Positions 37,231-50,429 of a stretch of 64,000 bases of DNA are shown in pieces; positions within the stretch are counted from its first letter, which is position 1; each line of letters begins with the position of its first letter. A program made the position numbers and the translations under genes. This DNA is from Paguma larvata (Eukaryota > Chordata > Mammalia > Carnivora > Viverridae), in the NCBI GenBank assembly GCA_030068075.1, contig CM057844.1:18708001-18772000 (forward strand), written 5' to 3'. Under the pieces are notes generated by a model. That model made no database searches. It was not told the DNA's origin and worked only from the letters and a program-made list of their open reading frames with translations.

Positions 37231-38260
37231 ATATGGCAAAAACAGTCACTGATCTTCACCAGCTCTCCAAAGGACATGATGTTGGATTTGCTTGGAAATC
37301 TCATCTCCCAATCCTGCTAGAAACCCCTGACCATAGTGTTTCGTTATCCCCAGTGCCCCAAGGCCACCAATAAAAACAAATTCATCTAACACTCTACCTC
37401 TGTGGTTTTCCCACACCCATACCAGTGGTTTATACAGCCAGAAAGCAGGCTTTGTTTTGCTGAGAATTATAAATGTGAGCGCTCTTGCATTAGGGTGGTT
37501 TGAATAACAGTGGGAGAGAAAAGCTATTAGACCAGGCACGCTCGCTGTCTTCTGTTTATAGAACGTCTTCACTCTATAATGGTGTCAGGGGATATTAAAA
37601 CGTCGTTGACAGACAGAGGCTTTATAAAAACACCACCTTACCCAAGGCTCATAGATGGTTGGATTATGATGGAGAAATTACTCAAATAGCTATCGATCTC
37701 TGCTGTGTCATACAGGGAAAACATTTAGTGCTCTGATTTTACCATCTTCTCCTAAAACTTTTTAAGGATTGCTGTCGGCCTGAGTATAGGTCACTAATTG
37801 GAAATAATTAATTACCTTTTCCATAAGAGGACAAAGGCTAAGGAAACTGAAATTCTTGCAAAGGCAATTTTGGTTCCTTCCCTCTCCCTTCCCCAGACCC
37901 TTAAAGCAAATGACAACATTGGCGTCCCAGAGTTTCTTCGGTCTTTATTTCCTCCGTCCATTGACTGGTGGAAATACCAATGAAGAAGTGAAGTGGAAAG
38001 CTCAAGGAGGCAGGAAAGAGAGATGCATATCACAAACTAGATCATCCAATTCTTATTTTACCCTAGAGCTGAGCTTCAGAGCTCTGTTAGGGCCAGTGGC
38101 TCAAGGACTCTGGCGTTCAGCCCCAGACATACCAGCCAGCCTTCCCAACCTCTCAGTGCTGTTCATGGGTCCTTAGATGAAGCTATCTGAGGCAGCTGCT
38201 CACTACTACCCAGATGTAACCCCGACAGCTGCTCAGAACCTTCTCCCGTAACTCAGTGGG
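37231..38260. other. Intergenic, nothing recognised
   Basis: The 108-codon minus ORF (37572-37246) has no recognised domain. Confidence 0.5.
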
Positions 38261-38264
38261 GGTA

Positions 38265-38500
38265 GGGGGGTGGTGATTTTCTCCCCAGGGAACGTCTGAC
38301 AATTTGTGTAGGCATTACTCGTTGTCACACTGTGGGGATCAGGGGAGTTGCTACCAGGATCTAGTGTATAGAGGCCAGGGGTCCTGTTAAATGTCGTACA
38401 ATGCACAGGACATCCCCCCCACCCCACCGTCCAACATGCACATAACAAAGAATGATCTGGACCAAAATGTCACTAATGCTAAGTTTGAGAAACCCTGTTC
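38265..38500. repeat. Old MER-type repeat, family unsure
   Basis: CTGACAATTTGTGTAGGC, AGTGTATAGAGGCCAGGGG, CGTACAATGCACAGGACATC and GAATGATCTGGACCAAAATG match a common mammalian DNA-transposon-like repeat I cannot name. Confidence 0.6.
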
Positions 38501-39394
38501 TAACCATTCTTTATCAGAAGCCCCCTGCTCCAGCCTTTTATCCTGCCTTGACATACATCATCCATCTATGCATCTATCATTCAGTCTATAAAGACTCCCC
38601 ATGGGCCTTGTCTCTCCCTGGAATTATACCATTTCCTTTCAAACACACAGGGAAAAAGAATGATAAAGATTTAAACTGCAGATTGGTAACTAATAAGGGT
38701 AATAATTCAGACAGGGATTTTACTTGAAGATATGGAGGAATGTGTGTGATAGATGGGTTGGGCCAGTGGGATGGCTGCTCAGTGTGGTGTTGGCTGGGCT
38801 CCCTGGTGCACTACAGTCAACTCGTGGTCGATGACCTCACTCGTACATCTGCTGGGTGTCTGCCTGTTGGCAGGGATGATAACAGTCTGTTTATCATCCT
38901 GCAGTGGGCTCATTCACATACCAGTAGTAGTAGGGTTCCCAAGAGCACCATGAAAGGGCAAGCTTCACTGTGCTAGCACTTTCCAAGCCTCCGTTTGCAA
39001 CACAGAACAAGTCACATGGCCCTGCACCAATTTCCAGGAGTGAAAAATAGACTCCACCTCTTGATGGGAGGAACTACCAAGTCACATTGCCTAGGGGTGT
39101 AGATACAAGGAGACAAAGATTTGGAGCTATTTTGCAATCAGTTTTGCAATTAGAGTGACTCAGTAATCTTTCTTTCTGGTTCCTCTCCATGCCAAATACT
39201 GAGTTCTTTCTGTTGGCTTTAGTTAATAACCATTTCTCATTTTCACCTTACTTAATCCTCAACGCAATCCCAAGTGGGCTGGCCAGGTTGGTTTTGTTGT
39301 AGCTGTTTTTACTTTATACATGCAAACCTTGAGTCTCTGCAAGACAGAGTTCTAGCCTGGGTCAAAAGTGAGTAAGCAACAGAAGTAGACCATA
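38501..39394. other. Intergenic, nothing recognised
   Basis: No gene or named repeat. Confidence 0.5.
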
Positions 39395-39600
39395 GTAATG
39401 ACCATCATGTGTTGACTGACCACCAGAAGTCAGGCAGTAGGTTATGGACTTTCTTAATCCTCACAACAATGCTTTCATGGATCCTATTTTACAGATGGGT
39501 AAAGTGAAGTTCAGAGAAGTTAAGTTATTTGCCCAAAGTCACACAGCACGTAGGGTTGAAACTCTAACCTAGGACTTAAATCCAGATTTTTCTGGTGCCA
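39395..39600 (+). repeat. MIR
   Basis: CTTAATCCTCACAACAATGC, TATTTTACAGATGGGTAAAG and TTGCCCAAAGTCACACAGC are diagnostic. Confidence 0.9.
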
Positions 39601-39893
39601 AGACAAGTTATATCTTAATGCAACAGGGTCATTATAAAAACAGGCAGAGCCCTTGTTGAAGCAGCAGATGACCTCATCTCTGCAGTAAAACAAGGCAATA
39701 CTGTAGTTAGCTGGGGTCATCTCTGTACTAAAATCAATTTCCCCACCATCTAAGCTGATACACAGGACAATGAAGAGCTTATAACCATGGTCAATGATGT
39801 GGTCTGACAAGACTTATATAGGATGTTGCTGTTTCTTCATGGTTACAGGGGCCCCATGGGTGAGGAGACTGCTCTCACTCAGGTCTACTGACC

Positions 39894-40108
39894 ATTTTTT
39901 TTTAAGTTTATTTATTTATTTTGAGAGAGAGAGAGAGAGAGTGCATGGGGGAGGGGTAGAAAGAGAGAGGGAGAAAGAGAATCCTGAGCAGGCTCTGCAG
40001 TGTCCACACGGAGCCTGATGCAGGGATCAAACACATGAACCATGAGAGCATGAACTGAGCTGAAATCAAGAGCTAGATGCTTAACCGAATGGGCTACCCA
40101 GGTGCCCC
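39894..40108 (-). mobile_element. CAN SINE
   Basis: TSD TCAGGTCTACTGACC / TCAGGTCTATGGACC at 39879-39893 and 40109-40123. Confidence 0.95.
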
Positions 40109-40123
40109 TCAGGTCTATGGACC

Positions 40124-42262
40124 TTTAACCAGCACACCAGTCCAGGCAAACCATGTGAGTGTGCATGACAGCACCACACCTGAGGTTGAAAGGCAACTGG
40201 GAGGTGTATCTTTTGCTCAAACTATCTTCATCAACAGGATCAAAGACAATATTCTTTTTCTTGGTATATTTTTTTATTTGCAAAAAAAATATGGTCAATG
40301 TAAAACACTGTGAAAACACACCAATAGCATCTTTCCCCAAATTCCAAATCACCCCTCCTTCCAATGTACCCATTGTGAATACAGTCCTGTCTACTCTCCC
40401 CATGGTTTTGTATATGTGATTTATATATGTAAGTAACTAACATGTATAATATAAGCACGTGTCATGTGTATGGAAGTAATTTACAAATATATCTATAATT
40501 TTTACTTGCCTACACAATTTATCAAAATGAGGACTTCCTGTACATTCTGCCTTGTAGTTTGCAATCTGTTGTGAGCCTTTACCTCTGTATGTCAATATTC
40601 TTTAGAACATAACTTATAAGGCCTTGATCATCTAGCTGGATCCCAGGGTTGGATGTTTAGATGGACAGACTTGCAATTAGTTGAGTTTGGGGGATTTTCG
40701 GCCCTTTATCATTGAGGCAAAGAGGGCCCGGGGCGACCAAACGGAGATGAGGATGAGAAAGTAGACAGAAACCTCTCTCCACGCCTCCTTCTCCCAGAAC
40801 CGCGTACAGGGCCCCCAGTCCTTGAGTTAATTAGAAATGCCTGGGGGAGCACAAGTGATGGAAGCACATTACATCTCTCAGGGCTGTGTGGAGCGTGGTG
40901 TCATGTGGGATTGTGGAATGCATTATTTATTTTCAAATCCACCTTGCCTCCAGCCAGGCAATTCGGTATTTCCAGTGTTCCCATGCTGCTAGTCTAGTTA
41001 AGGACAAGGAGGCCAACATTTGTATACTAGATGTTCAAGAGAAATTATCGGCTCAAGTGTATGCTTGAGGCTGATTGGCAATTTGAGGCCATAAGCCAAT
41101 TTTAAAACTAATAATACCCAGAGTCCTCATCGTTCCTCCTTTAGAGAGATTCCAGGAAGAAGGAACATTATTTTCTTGTACAATTTGTCTGTATCTCTTC
41201 TTGTCATTCATGTGACCAACAGAGACTATGTCTTACCCCGAATGCTCTATGAACAAACAGAACTTTCCATCTGTGGCTTTAAGCCTCCTTCGTGTACCTG
41301 GAGCTCACTTTTTCTCACAATGCCAGATGTAATGAGGAAAACATATTGTTTTAAACTGCTTGCAGTGTGAGCAACGACTAACACTCAGAAGTGAGCCAAA
41401 TGTGCAGGGTGAGACCTACTGCTTTGTTTAGCCAAGGCTCTCGATAGGTAGGGTTGGCAGAGAAAGTAAAGATCCCTGTGGGCATAGCTTGGGTGAGAGA
41501 GATAAGGGTAAGGAACAGTTGAATCACTCTGCATAATAATTTGGGATTTGTCTGCTGGGGTCTGGAAAACGGGGGGGGGGCAGGGAATTATGGAAGGGGA
41601 AGTGAGACCAAAGGGGTCTGAGTAACATGGTGGAAAGAGGGACCCTAGTGGGAGGCTGAGGCCAGTACTACCATCAATCCCAGAGAAAGGGGGACCCATG
41701 GAGGCAGCAGGTGCATTGGGTCACTGAGCAGAAGTCAGGGAACAGCATCTTAGGTGGTTCCCCAGAAGCTAACCTAAGACAGGATTTGAGTGCAAGCAGA
41801 CAATTAGGGAGGTGATCCCCAAAATGCTGGTAAAGGGAGTAGTGTGAGAGATATAGGGATGGCAGGAAGTAGCAAGAAGCACTGGGCAAGTGGGGGTCAG
41901 TCTTGGTGGGCAGCTCTGAGAGACAACACAGAACACACCTGAGTTAGCCCACCGGCAGGGCAAAGGGACTGGACTGTATATCTACCAACTCTTCTACATC
42001 ATCAGCTGAGCGACCACTCCCCAGGACGCTTACTCCTCAGAACTTCCAGCCTCCTCACTGCAGAGAGGAAAGCCTCATGCAGGAAGGTGCATGCAGTCTG
42101 CATGTCCTCAAATGGTGCCAAGAGCTGGGCCAGTCACTGGTGAGGTCTACTGTAGGCAGTCAAGACAGACTCACCATAAGAAGTCATGAATTACTCTACT
42201 AGGAGTTTTGTTGAAGGTTGGCCACATGAAGGTAGAAATGACCAAAAAAAAAAAAATCCAAG
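40124..42262. other. Intergenic, nothing recognised
   Basis: Includes a G10 run at 41571-41580. ORFs on the minus strand at 41385-41699 and neighbours overlap in several frames and show no domain. Confidence 0.45.
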
Positions 42263-42264
42263 AT

Positions 42265-42370
42265 TCAGGAGCCCCAGGGTCATCCAGTTCAAACCCATTA
42301 TTTTACAGGCAACCATAGCCCAGAAATGTCAGGGCATCTTTGTCCATACAGCCAGATAGAAGCAGGGGAT
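42265..42370 (+). repeat. Possible MIR fragment
   Basis: CCATTATTTTACAGGCAACC followed by CATACAGCCAGATAGAAGCA. Weak. Confidence 0.4.
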
Positions 42371-42820
42371 TAGGAGGGGAAGGCCAAAACATGTAACCAT
42401 TCATGCTCCTGGGAATCCAGGAAGGAAGCGATCCCAGTGGCCAGGTGAGTGGTTGCTGATAAATTCATAGAACAAGCACTGCTCGGTTCCCATTGTCCAC
42501 ATCTAGTCTGTACTGCAGGGCAATTACTATGGCCCAGCACTGTTCTAGACACAAAAAGAACCAAGGGACAAAATCTTTGGCCTCAGGAATCTCACCCCCT
42601 GAGAGAGAGAGATAAACAATAAGAAATAAGTAAAATATGTAATATGTTAGTGAGAAGCATATGAAAAAATCGCGAATGGGGAAGGGGTGACCTGGGGTAG
42701 GTGTGTGTGCTGTTAGATGGGTGGCCTGATGAAATCCACTAAGGAGGAGACATTTGTGTAAAGATCTGAAGGAGCCATGTGGACATCTGGGGTAAGGGCA
42801 ATCCAAGACAGAGGGAAGAG
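42371..42820. other. Intergenic, nothing recognised
   Basis: No gene or named repeat. Confidence 0.5.
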
Positions 42821-42824
42821 TAGG

Positions 42825-43031
42825 GGCACCCGGATGGTTCAGTCAGTTAAGTGTCCTACTTCAGCTCAGGTCTGTGAGTTCCAGCCCTGCGTCAGGCTCT
42901 GTGCTGACAGCTTGGAACCCAGAGCCTGCTTTGGATTCTGTGTCTCTCTCTCTCTCTGCTTCTTCCCCACTGGTGCTCTCTCTCTTGCTTTCTCTCTCTC
43001 TCTCAAAAATAAATAAACATAAAAAAAAACA
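42825..43031 (+). mobile_element. CAN SINE
   Basis: Head GGGGCACCCGGATGGTTCAG, body, (CT)n, tail CAAAAATAAATAAACATAAA. Confidence 0.94.
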
Positions 43032-43832
43032 AAATGGAGAACAGCAAGAGCAAAGGCCCTGAGGTGGGGTGTCCTTTGCAAGGGGCCAGTGTGGTTGGTA
43101 CAGGTCATAAGGACTCTGGCTTTCACTGAGTGAGAAGAAAGCTCCTGCAGAGTTCTGAGCAGAGGAGGGGCAGGATCTGAGTGGGCTGGATCACTCTGGA
43201 AGCTGTGTTGATACTAGAGTGAAGAAAGGGACAGAGAAAGAGAGACCAGTTAGGTGGGTGTCATCTATGTGTGAGATGACAGTGACTAATTCCAAGGTGA
43301 TAGCAAGGGGCAAGAAGTGATTGGATGGCAAAGTGCATCATTTTTAAGAGAAGGTATAATATGCATTTGTGCCAGAAGTGATGTCCTAGCTCTCCATGCC
43401 ATACAAACCTAAGTAGCCAAGAAGAAGGCCAGACACGGGCATTGCCTGTGTGTGGTGTGGGTTCGGGGAGGCAAGGGGCACCATCCAGTCACCGGGCCAG
43501 CACCTCCCTCCTTCCTCCTTGTTCCCTTCCTATGGCAAAGACCCTCTTTGAACTTTCCCTACTTTCCCCATGGAAAGTCCATGCCGTAAGGTGCCCAAAG
43601 CAGGAGTTCAGGCTGCAACTTTCCTATTTCATTATTTAAAGTGACTAACTCACTCTTGTCACTGGATATTGAATTGCAGGGAACTCTGAAGTCAGCATGA
43701 TCTTGTGACTTCCACACACCTCCTGAAGCTGGTTAAAATTGTGGGCTTTCTGAGGCCCAGACTGGTACACTCCTATGTTTCTTTCTGCCCTTTGTTGTAA
43801 AGTGGGGATGAGTGGTTATTTGGTATTTGTTA
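43032..43832. other. Intergenic, nothing recognised
   Basis: No gene or named repeat. Confidence 0.5.
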
Positions 43833-43837
43833 TTACG

Positions 43838-44031
43838 TTTGTTTGTTTGTTTGTTTAGAGAGGGAGCATGAAGTTGGGGGGGGGGAGATAGAGAGAAGGA
43901 GAGACAGAATCCCAAGCAGGCTCCATGCCCAGTGCTGAGCCCAATGCGGGGCTCGATCTCACCACTGCGAGATCATGACCTAAGCCAAAATCAAGAGTTG
44001 TATGCTTAACCAACTGAGCCAACCAGCCTTC
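43838..44031 (-). mobile_element. CAN SINE
   Basis: TTTG tetranucleotide tail (43837-43855), G9 run, body, head near 44031. Confidence 0.88.
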
Positions 44032-45912
44032 CCTTGCTATTGTTTTAAAGTAATAGCTGTTCTTAAAGACAGCTGATATGACTTTCCACTTAATCCTTTT
44101 CAAGTTAAATGTCCTCACAAGGGTCAGTGTGTGTTTGGACTGATGAATGGAAGAAATATGGCAGCTCCCCCAACTAAGTATGACTCATCTTCATGTCCAC
44201 ACCGAACACCAGTACAGTGCCTTCATTATGCCCAACAGTTGCTTTAATGACATACTGTGGATATAAATCATTCTTTTCTAAACTCACTTTTCCCAGATAG
44301 CACTTCCATTAACATTGACTCATCTGGCTACTTTGTACGAATTAGAACAAGATACATCCTCCAGACAGGTTGTAGATTCCTTGTGTTCGGATGTATCTGG
44401 ACTGGATACAACTCCTTACTGGATGTTGGAGGCCAGGTGAGTGGAGCTGTTCTGCATTTTGGCCCCCTCACCCAGCACCCAGCCTTGTGCAGCATATGGT
44501 CTGCCCTATAGTACCCAGCACCCAGTACCTAATCACCTAGGTATCGTATGCATGAATTCCTGGAAAAGATCTGCCACGCCCAGCCCATGCTTTCAGCCAG
44601 AGTTGCATGGGCTCCATGCAAGCTGGCTATTTAAATAATTGGAGGATATACCAAAAATGGATGGAATATTTTGAGATGGAAGTAGCATGGAAATTATTTT
44701 GCTGTTGTTTATAACTCATTGTAAGGGTCTCAAACCATGGAACTGCCACATGCAATGATGGCATCCTTTGTCTTACACTTGGGAAGACAGTCCGCCTGCC
44801 CTCCTGGCCAGGGCTTGAGGTCCAACAACCCAGCTTTTCCCTGAAACTGTAGCAGCCGAGGATGTCAGTGCCCACCCATATCCCCTTGGCCCTTACTGTT
44901 CCCAAGCGTGCCGGGGCTTCCAATACAAAGTGCTTGGGACTCATTGCCTGAGTGCCAGGGTGCAGTCTGCTGGAGGATTTGACCCCCCAGAAGCTCTCCT
45001 CGACTGGCGACAAAGCAGGCTGGAGGTCCTTCCTCACCTCTTGGAGGTGACGACTCTGAAGATGTGATCTTCATAGTGTCACAAATTCCTGCAGGGGGAC
45101 TGAGCCCCAGATGCCCCCTGGCAGGACCTTCTCATTAATCCACACTTCTCGGCCTGCTCTCCACACCACTCTGCAGGCTTGCCCTGAATGTGCTTCCAAA
45201 CAACCTCCTCATCTCGGGGTCTGCTCCTGGAGAGGTCCAACCAAAAGTAGCTGCTTAAAGGACTGAGTACATTGATTCTTCAGCTCTTCTAGTTCTTCAG
45301 GCTCCAGTGTAGACAGGCAGTAATTTTCACAGAGGAATTGAACATACACAATGACAATCAAATCAATCCCACTCCGTGGGCAGAGTAAGAACCACTGTTA
45401 TTTCTGCAAGCCTAAATATGCTGACGCCCACCAAGCGCCAGAAAGAGAGAGGCTGTCAAAACAAAGATAACAGATATGAATGCACCAAAGCAGTCAGCCC
45501 TGGCCAGTGACATCGACTCCCAGATGAACGAGACTTCACCATGAGACGTCCCAATTTGCCAAGTGGAGACAACCTTTATCCAGTTATGTTCTTACTCCTT
45601 CAGATCTCTCCCCATCTCCATAACCACCTCTGTCCCATACTAAGTAGTGAGACTCTTACCAGGAAACAATGGGACCCTGTCCACAATTATGGAAAAACAC
45701 ATTCTTTCCCACTGCACTAACCTTGGTCCTAAGCCAAGTGATCATATATGTGCAGGTCTGTTTTCCTGCTCTTAATTCTTTCCCTTTATTTACCAATTTC
45801 TGCCTAGGCTGCTAGTTGGTTCATCTTCATGCAGCAGGTATTTATTTAGATATAAATAAATTTGGTACAGTTTATTTAGAAAAGGTAGGATGAATACTTG
45901 ATTTTGCCCCTT
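44032..45912. other. Intergenic, nothing recognised
   Basis: The 136-codon minus ORF at 45037-44627 has no domain and no splice context. Confidence 0.5.
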
Positions 45913-45927
45913 TGTTTACAAGTTTTA

Positions 45928-46144
45928 TTTTTTTAAATGTTTTTATTTATTTTTGAGACAGAGAGAGAGAGAGAGAGCGCAAGCAGGGGAGGGTCAGAGA
46001 GAGAGAGGGAGACAGAATCTGAAACAGGCTCCAGGCTCTGAGCTGTCAGCACAGAGCCCGATGCAGGGCTTGAACTCATGAAGCACAAGATCATGACCTG
46101 AGTCGAAGTTGAATGCTCAACCAACCGAGCCACCCAGGGACCCC
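45928..46144 (-). mobile_element. CAN SINE
   Basis: TSD TGTTTAYAAGTTTTA at 45913-45927 and 46145-46159. Confidence 0.95.
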
Positions 46145-46159
46145 TGTTTATAAGTTTTA

Positions 46160-46617
46160 GAAATAGTTTAAATTTACCAGCATCCTTTAGTGGTGATCCA
46201 CTGAGTATATCATCCTGAATTCATGTATTTAAACCTAATTGATACATTTCAATCAATTGCAGTTATTATCCCTACTGATGTTCAGAACGCCCTATCTTTG
46301 GGAGCCTCTTCTTGTTGAGCCATTTGGATGTGGCCGTATCATTTTTTATGCTCCCTTGCTCTCTAATAAGTTTGCAGCAATAGATAATGGGTAGGTAGAG
46401 AGCCCTTGGTCAGCTTAAAATCTCACAAGCCTGACTGGTGGCTATGGGGAGTTTGGTGTGAGCAGCCATTATATACAACAAACAGGTATGTTCAAGGGAG
46501 GGCGGGCCAGACCCACACTAACTCCTCCACTCCCATAGGGCCATCTCCAGGGTGTTATGAAAAGGCCAAGCATACAGGTCAGGAAGAAAGGGAGGGGGGA
46601 GGGTGGGAAACACTTAA
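46160..46617. other. Intergenic, nothing recognised
   Basis: No gene or named repeat. Confidence 0.5.
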
Positions 46618-46805
46618 ATAATAAGAGCTAATATTTATGAAAACTTACTGTGTGCCAGAAGCTAATCTAAGGTCCTTCCAAGTCCTAACTCATTTAACCC
46701 TCACAACAATACCACGGGGTGGGCGCTATCATTACCCCCATTTTACAGATGAGGAAACGGAAGCACAGAAAGGTTAAATAACTAGCCCGAAGCCACCAGG
46801 TCATA
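46618..46805 (+). repeat. MIR
   Basis: GAGCTAATATTTATGAAAAC, CATTTAACCCTCACAACAAT and CATTTTACAGATGAGGAAAC. Confidence 0.92.
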
Positions 46806-47682
46806 TCAGGTCATGCCAGTAAACGATGGAGTCAGGAGACAAAGTCGGGGGCACTCCCCCACCCAAAATGGAAAAGAAAACCAGCCATTCCTCCTTTGTG
46901 GATTTGTTAGGGATTCTGTGGAGGGAGGGTGGGGGGTTGCAGCACCACATGGGGATCTGCACAATGCTATGAAATGCTCAGTCAGCATTCCAGTGAGGAT
47001 TTTTGACCTAACTGACCTTGGGATGCCCAACATAAGTGACCCAGCTGCTAACTTCAGTTTCCCCTGCCTCCCTCCCCAGGAGCATCCCTCCTCGTCTGTG
47101 CACCAGTCTCAGTGTCCAGCCCTGCTCCTGACTTCCCTGGAGCACCAGTGCCAGCTCCTTCCCCAGCACCCCCAGAAATTCACTTCTCAGACAAAGGTAG
47201 TAATAGTACAAATAAGTTTCTGATGGGTGATTAGGAGGTGCTTTGCATATTTTCTCGAGAATCTCTATTTTGTAGAGGAGGAAGCTGAGTGGTTGAGTGT
47301 TTTGTTCCAGTCACAGAGCTAGCATCCTCTGGCCCAGGTTTCCTCTCAGATCTCACACGAAAGCCTTTTGCCCTACTCATGGCCCACTGCTGCCCTCTGC
47401 TGGGCTCCTGAGAGCACTGCCCTGCGGTGCTAGGCACTATGCCTCCAGAACACAGCACCCTGAGTGATCTCATCTGAGGAGGACGAGGTGGCAGCAGGGG
47501 GCGGGGAGGGCAGGGATAATATTTTTCATTCTCAACCCCACTGGCAAATCTCAAATCGCATCAGTAGAAACTATATATATTATTTTGCTATGAAGAATAG
47601 GATTAGGATAATTGGCGAAATTTGAATAAGGTTACATAACAGTAAAGGGGCAACACGCCTATAACCTTCAATCGATTTGGAA

Positions 47683-47683
<1 letters not shown>
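46806..47683. other. Intergenic, nothing recognised
   Basis: The 136-codon ORF at 46813-47223 has no recognised domain. A second MIR-like trace may lie near 47260-47340. Confidence 0.45.
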
Positions 47684-47726
<43 letters not shown>

Positions 47727-47748
47727 AGAGAGAGAGAGAGAGAGAGAA
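47684..47748. repeat. Compound microsatellite (GT)n(GA)n
   Basis: About 21 TG units then 11 GA units. Confidence 0.97.
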
Positions 47749-47853
47749 TTAAGCAAATTGGGAAAATATTAACATTTGGGGAATTTGGGTAAAGTATGTA
47801 GGGAATTCTTTACACTATTCTTCCTTGTCTCTATATCTGAAATTATTTTAAAT

Positions 47854-48065
47854 TTTTTCAACATTTTTTATTTATTTTTGAGAGACATAGAGACAGAGTA
47901 TGAGCAGGGGAAGGGCACAGAGCGAGGGAGACACAGAATCTGAAGCAGGCTCCAGGCTCCGAGCCATCAGCACAGAGCCTGACGCGGGGCTCGAACTCAC
48001 AGACCGTGAGATCATGACCTGAGCTGAGGTCAGGCCGCTTAACCAACTGAGCCACCCGGGTGCCC
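47854..48065 (-). mobile_element. CAN SINE
   Basis: 17-bp TSD CTGAAATYATTTTAAAT at 47837-47853 and 48066-48082. Confidence 0.96.
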
Positions 48066-48082
48066 CTGAAATCATTTTAAAT

Positions 48083-48775
48083 AAGTTGTACTTTCAGGAA
48101 GCCACCAACCATAGCTCCCCTGAGAGCAGTCCCTGGCTACTGACAGAGTCTGTAGGAGACTACAAATTTATGATCCTCACGACTCCCTCCTTGGCCCCTC
48201 TTCGTGACAATAAGCACGACCACCATGGTAGGTACAGAGTACAGGGATCCTCGAGAAGAGGAAGAAGCTACCTCTTAGGCAGTAGCTACCAGGGGTCTTC
48301 ACGTCCCACAGAACCCCGTGTACGGGACCTACTAATGCACACACATATTTGTAACTGCAGGCAACGAGGGGAGACCCTCAAGCGGGATAAGCTTGTGTGT
48401 GTCTGGACACTGGTCAGCATAGTGAAGGGGCCAGAAGGCATTTCTCATAAGGTAGAATGAAAAGCATGAGATGGGGAGCTTGCGAAGAGAAAGCTGGGTG
48501 ACAAGGGAAGGGACTACCTGGGGGCACACAGGAAACAGTATGGATATTCGTCAAGTCTCTGAGATGTGAGAAAACAGAATGAGCACTGAGTGGAGGTGCT
48601 GGGAGGCACATGTCACTCGACACCGCGGCCATGGTGCAGAATGCCACTCCAACGGTTAAGCCAGAAAGCTCACCTCAGGGCACCTTGGGGTCCCCACTGG
48701 AGATGCTCCCCAAGAGGGTGCTGACCACCTGCAAGGGAAGGGGTGTCTGAGAGAGGAATGGACTCACCGCAGGGG
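48083..48775. other. Intergenic, nothing recognised
   Basis: No gene or named repeat. Confidence 0.5.
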
Positions 48776-48780
48776 GTTTC

Positions 48781-49342
48781 AACCACTGCTTCTCAACCTT
48801 GGCCATACATTGGAATCACCTGGGGAATTTCTTTAACACACTCATGCCTGAGTCCCACCCCCAGAGATTCTGATATAACTGGTCGGAGGTGCTGCCTGGG
48901 CATTGATATTTTTTTTAAGTTCCGCAGGTGATTCTTTTTTTTTTTTTTTAATTTTATAATAGTTTATTTTCAAATTGGTTTACATAAAGCACCCAGTGTT
49001 CATCCCAACATGTGCCCTTTTTAATGCCCATCACCCCCTCTCCCCCCTCCCTCACTCCCCTCACCCTCAGTTTGTTCTTAGTCTTTGAGAGTCTCTTATG
49101 TTTTATCTCCCTCCCTCTCTGTCTTTTTTTTCTTTCCCCTCTTCCCCTCCCCCTGGTTTTTGCTTAGTCTCACAAAGTCCACCTATTCGTGGAAACATAT
49201 GGTATCTGTCTTTTTCTGTCTGTCTTATTTCACTTAACATAATACCCTCCAGTTCCATCCATGTTGCTACACATGGTCAGATTTCATTTTTTCTCATCCG
49301 CAGGTGATTCTAATGTGCAGGCAAGCCTGAGAATCACTGGCT
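48781..49342. mobile_element. hAT-type MER element split by an L1 3' end
   Basis: Left arm CTTCTCAACCTTGGCCATAC, GGAATCACCTGGGGAATTTC; right arm GATTCTAATGTGCAGGCAAG, CTGAGAATCACTGG. The arms are near-palindromic. The L1 lies at 48936-49296. Confidence 0.75.
48936..49296 (-). mobile_element. Young 5'-truncated L1 3' end
   Basis: Same 3' UTR as the 24.8-28 kb L1, reversed: poly-T, TAGTTTATTTTCAAATTGG, AGCACCCAGTGTTCATCCC. Perfect 15-bp TSD TCCGCAGGTGATTCT at 48921-48935 and 49297-49311. Confidence 0.95.
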
Positions 49343-50429
49343 TAGAAAGCACTACCTTCCAAGGCTCTCTGAATCTCAGAGAAATCAGGACCACACGAAC
49401 AAGATCAGAGGGCCCATCTTTGTTGTAGGAATAACAGCTTCAATCACTTCAAACGGAAATCAGAATGAACCCTGAACCTCGTCTCTGACAGATGTGCATT
49501 TGATCCTGAAAATGCGCTGAGGTGTCTGGTTAAAGTTGAGAAGAGACATTAAGGGAATAGAGGCATGGTTTTATTCCATTTGAGAACAACCCAGGTTTGG
49601 GTTGATTTTGGAACTGGAAATGTCTTTTGGCAAATATGGGGAGGTAATGGCTAGTGGTCATGTCACGGTGAGGCCATCAGTCCATTCTCTGGGGCTTTCT
49701 ACCCCAACTGCCAGTCCTCTGGATATCCAAATACAGAAGTCACTCTGGCTTTGTTTCCCTCTGCCACCTTCCCCCGAGAGACCAAAAAGGTAATGGCACC
49801 CTTCCTTGAGAAGGCACCCAAGCCTATAAAATGCTGGTTCCCTTCTCCAGAAGAAGTTAGCAGCCCCTGCTGCTGCTACTGCTGCTGTCAGGTGGGAGTG
49901 GGGCCACCTGAAGACAAATTCCATCCAGCCCCTTGTCCTGTCCCAAGAGCTGGATTGTCTGAGGCTCCCCTCATTGAAGGGATGAGGGGAGGGGCCCTAG
50001 CTGAAAAGAAGTGGATCCCTAAGTCCAGAACAATAAACAGAGGGCTTAGCTTTGGACCTTAACGTTTACCCATCAATCAATCTTCTCCTGGTGCAGAATA
50101 TGATCGACATCTTGGCTGCTCCCCCAGACTGGACATCCCTATGTGCACATTTCACAGGCACATCAGACGTACTGTGTCCAAAACCAAACGCCCGATCTTC
50201 CGTCTCTCCTCCACCCCGCCCCAAATCTGTTCTCCCTCAGCCTTCTTCAGCCCCCCAAAACTGGCAACACCATCCTTCCAGTTACCCAGGGCAACAGCAT
50301 CACAGCCACCCTTCACTCCTCTCTTCTCTCCCATGCCACATAGACATCTTCAGTCCCACTGCGCCACCCACGCTGAGCCACCGTCTCCTGCCTGGACTCC
50401 CACTGGGTCTCCCTCTCTGGTCCCCCTCC
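49343..50429. other. Intergenic, nothing recognised
   Basis: Several ORFs of 60-130 codons in C/T-rich DNA; none with domains. Confidence 0.5.
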
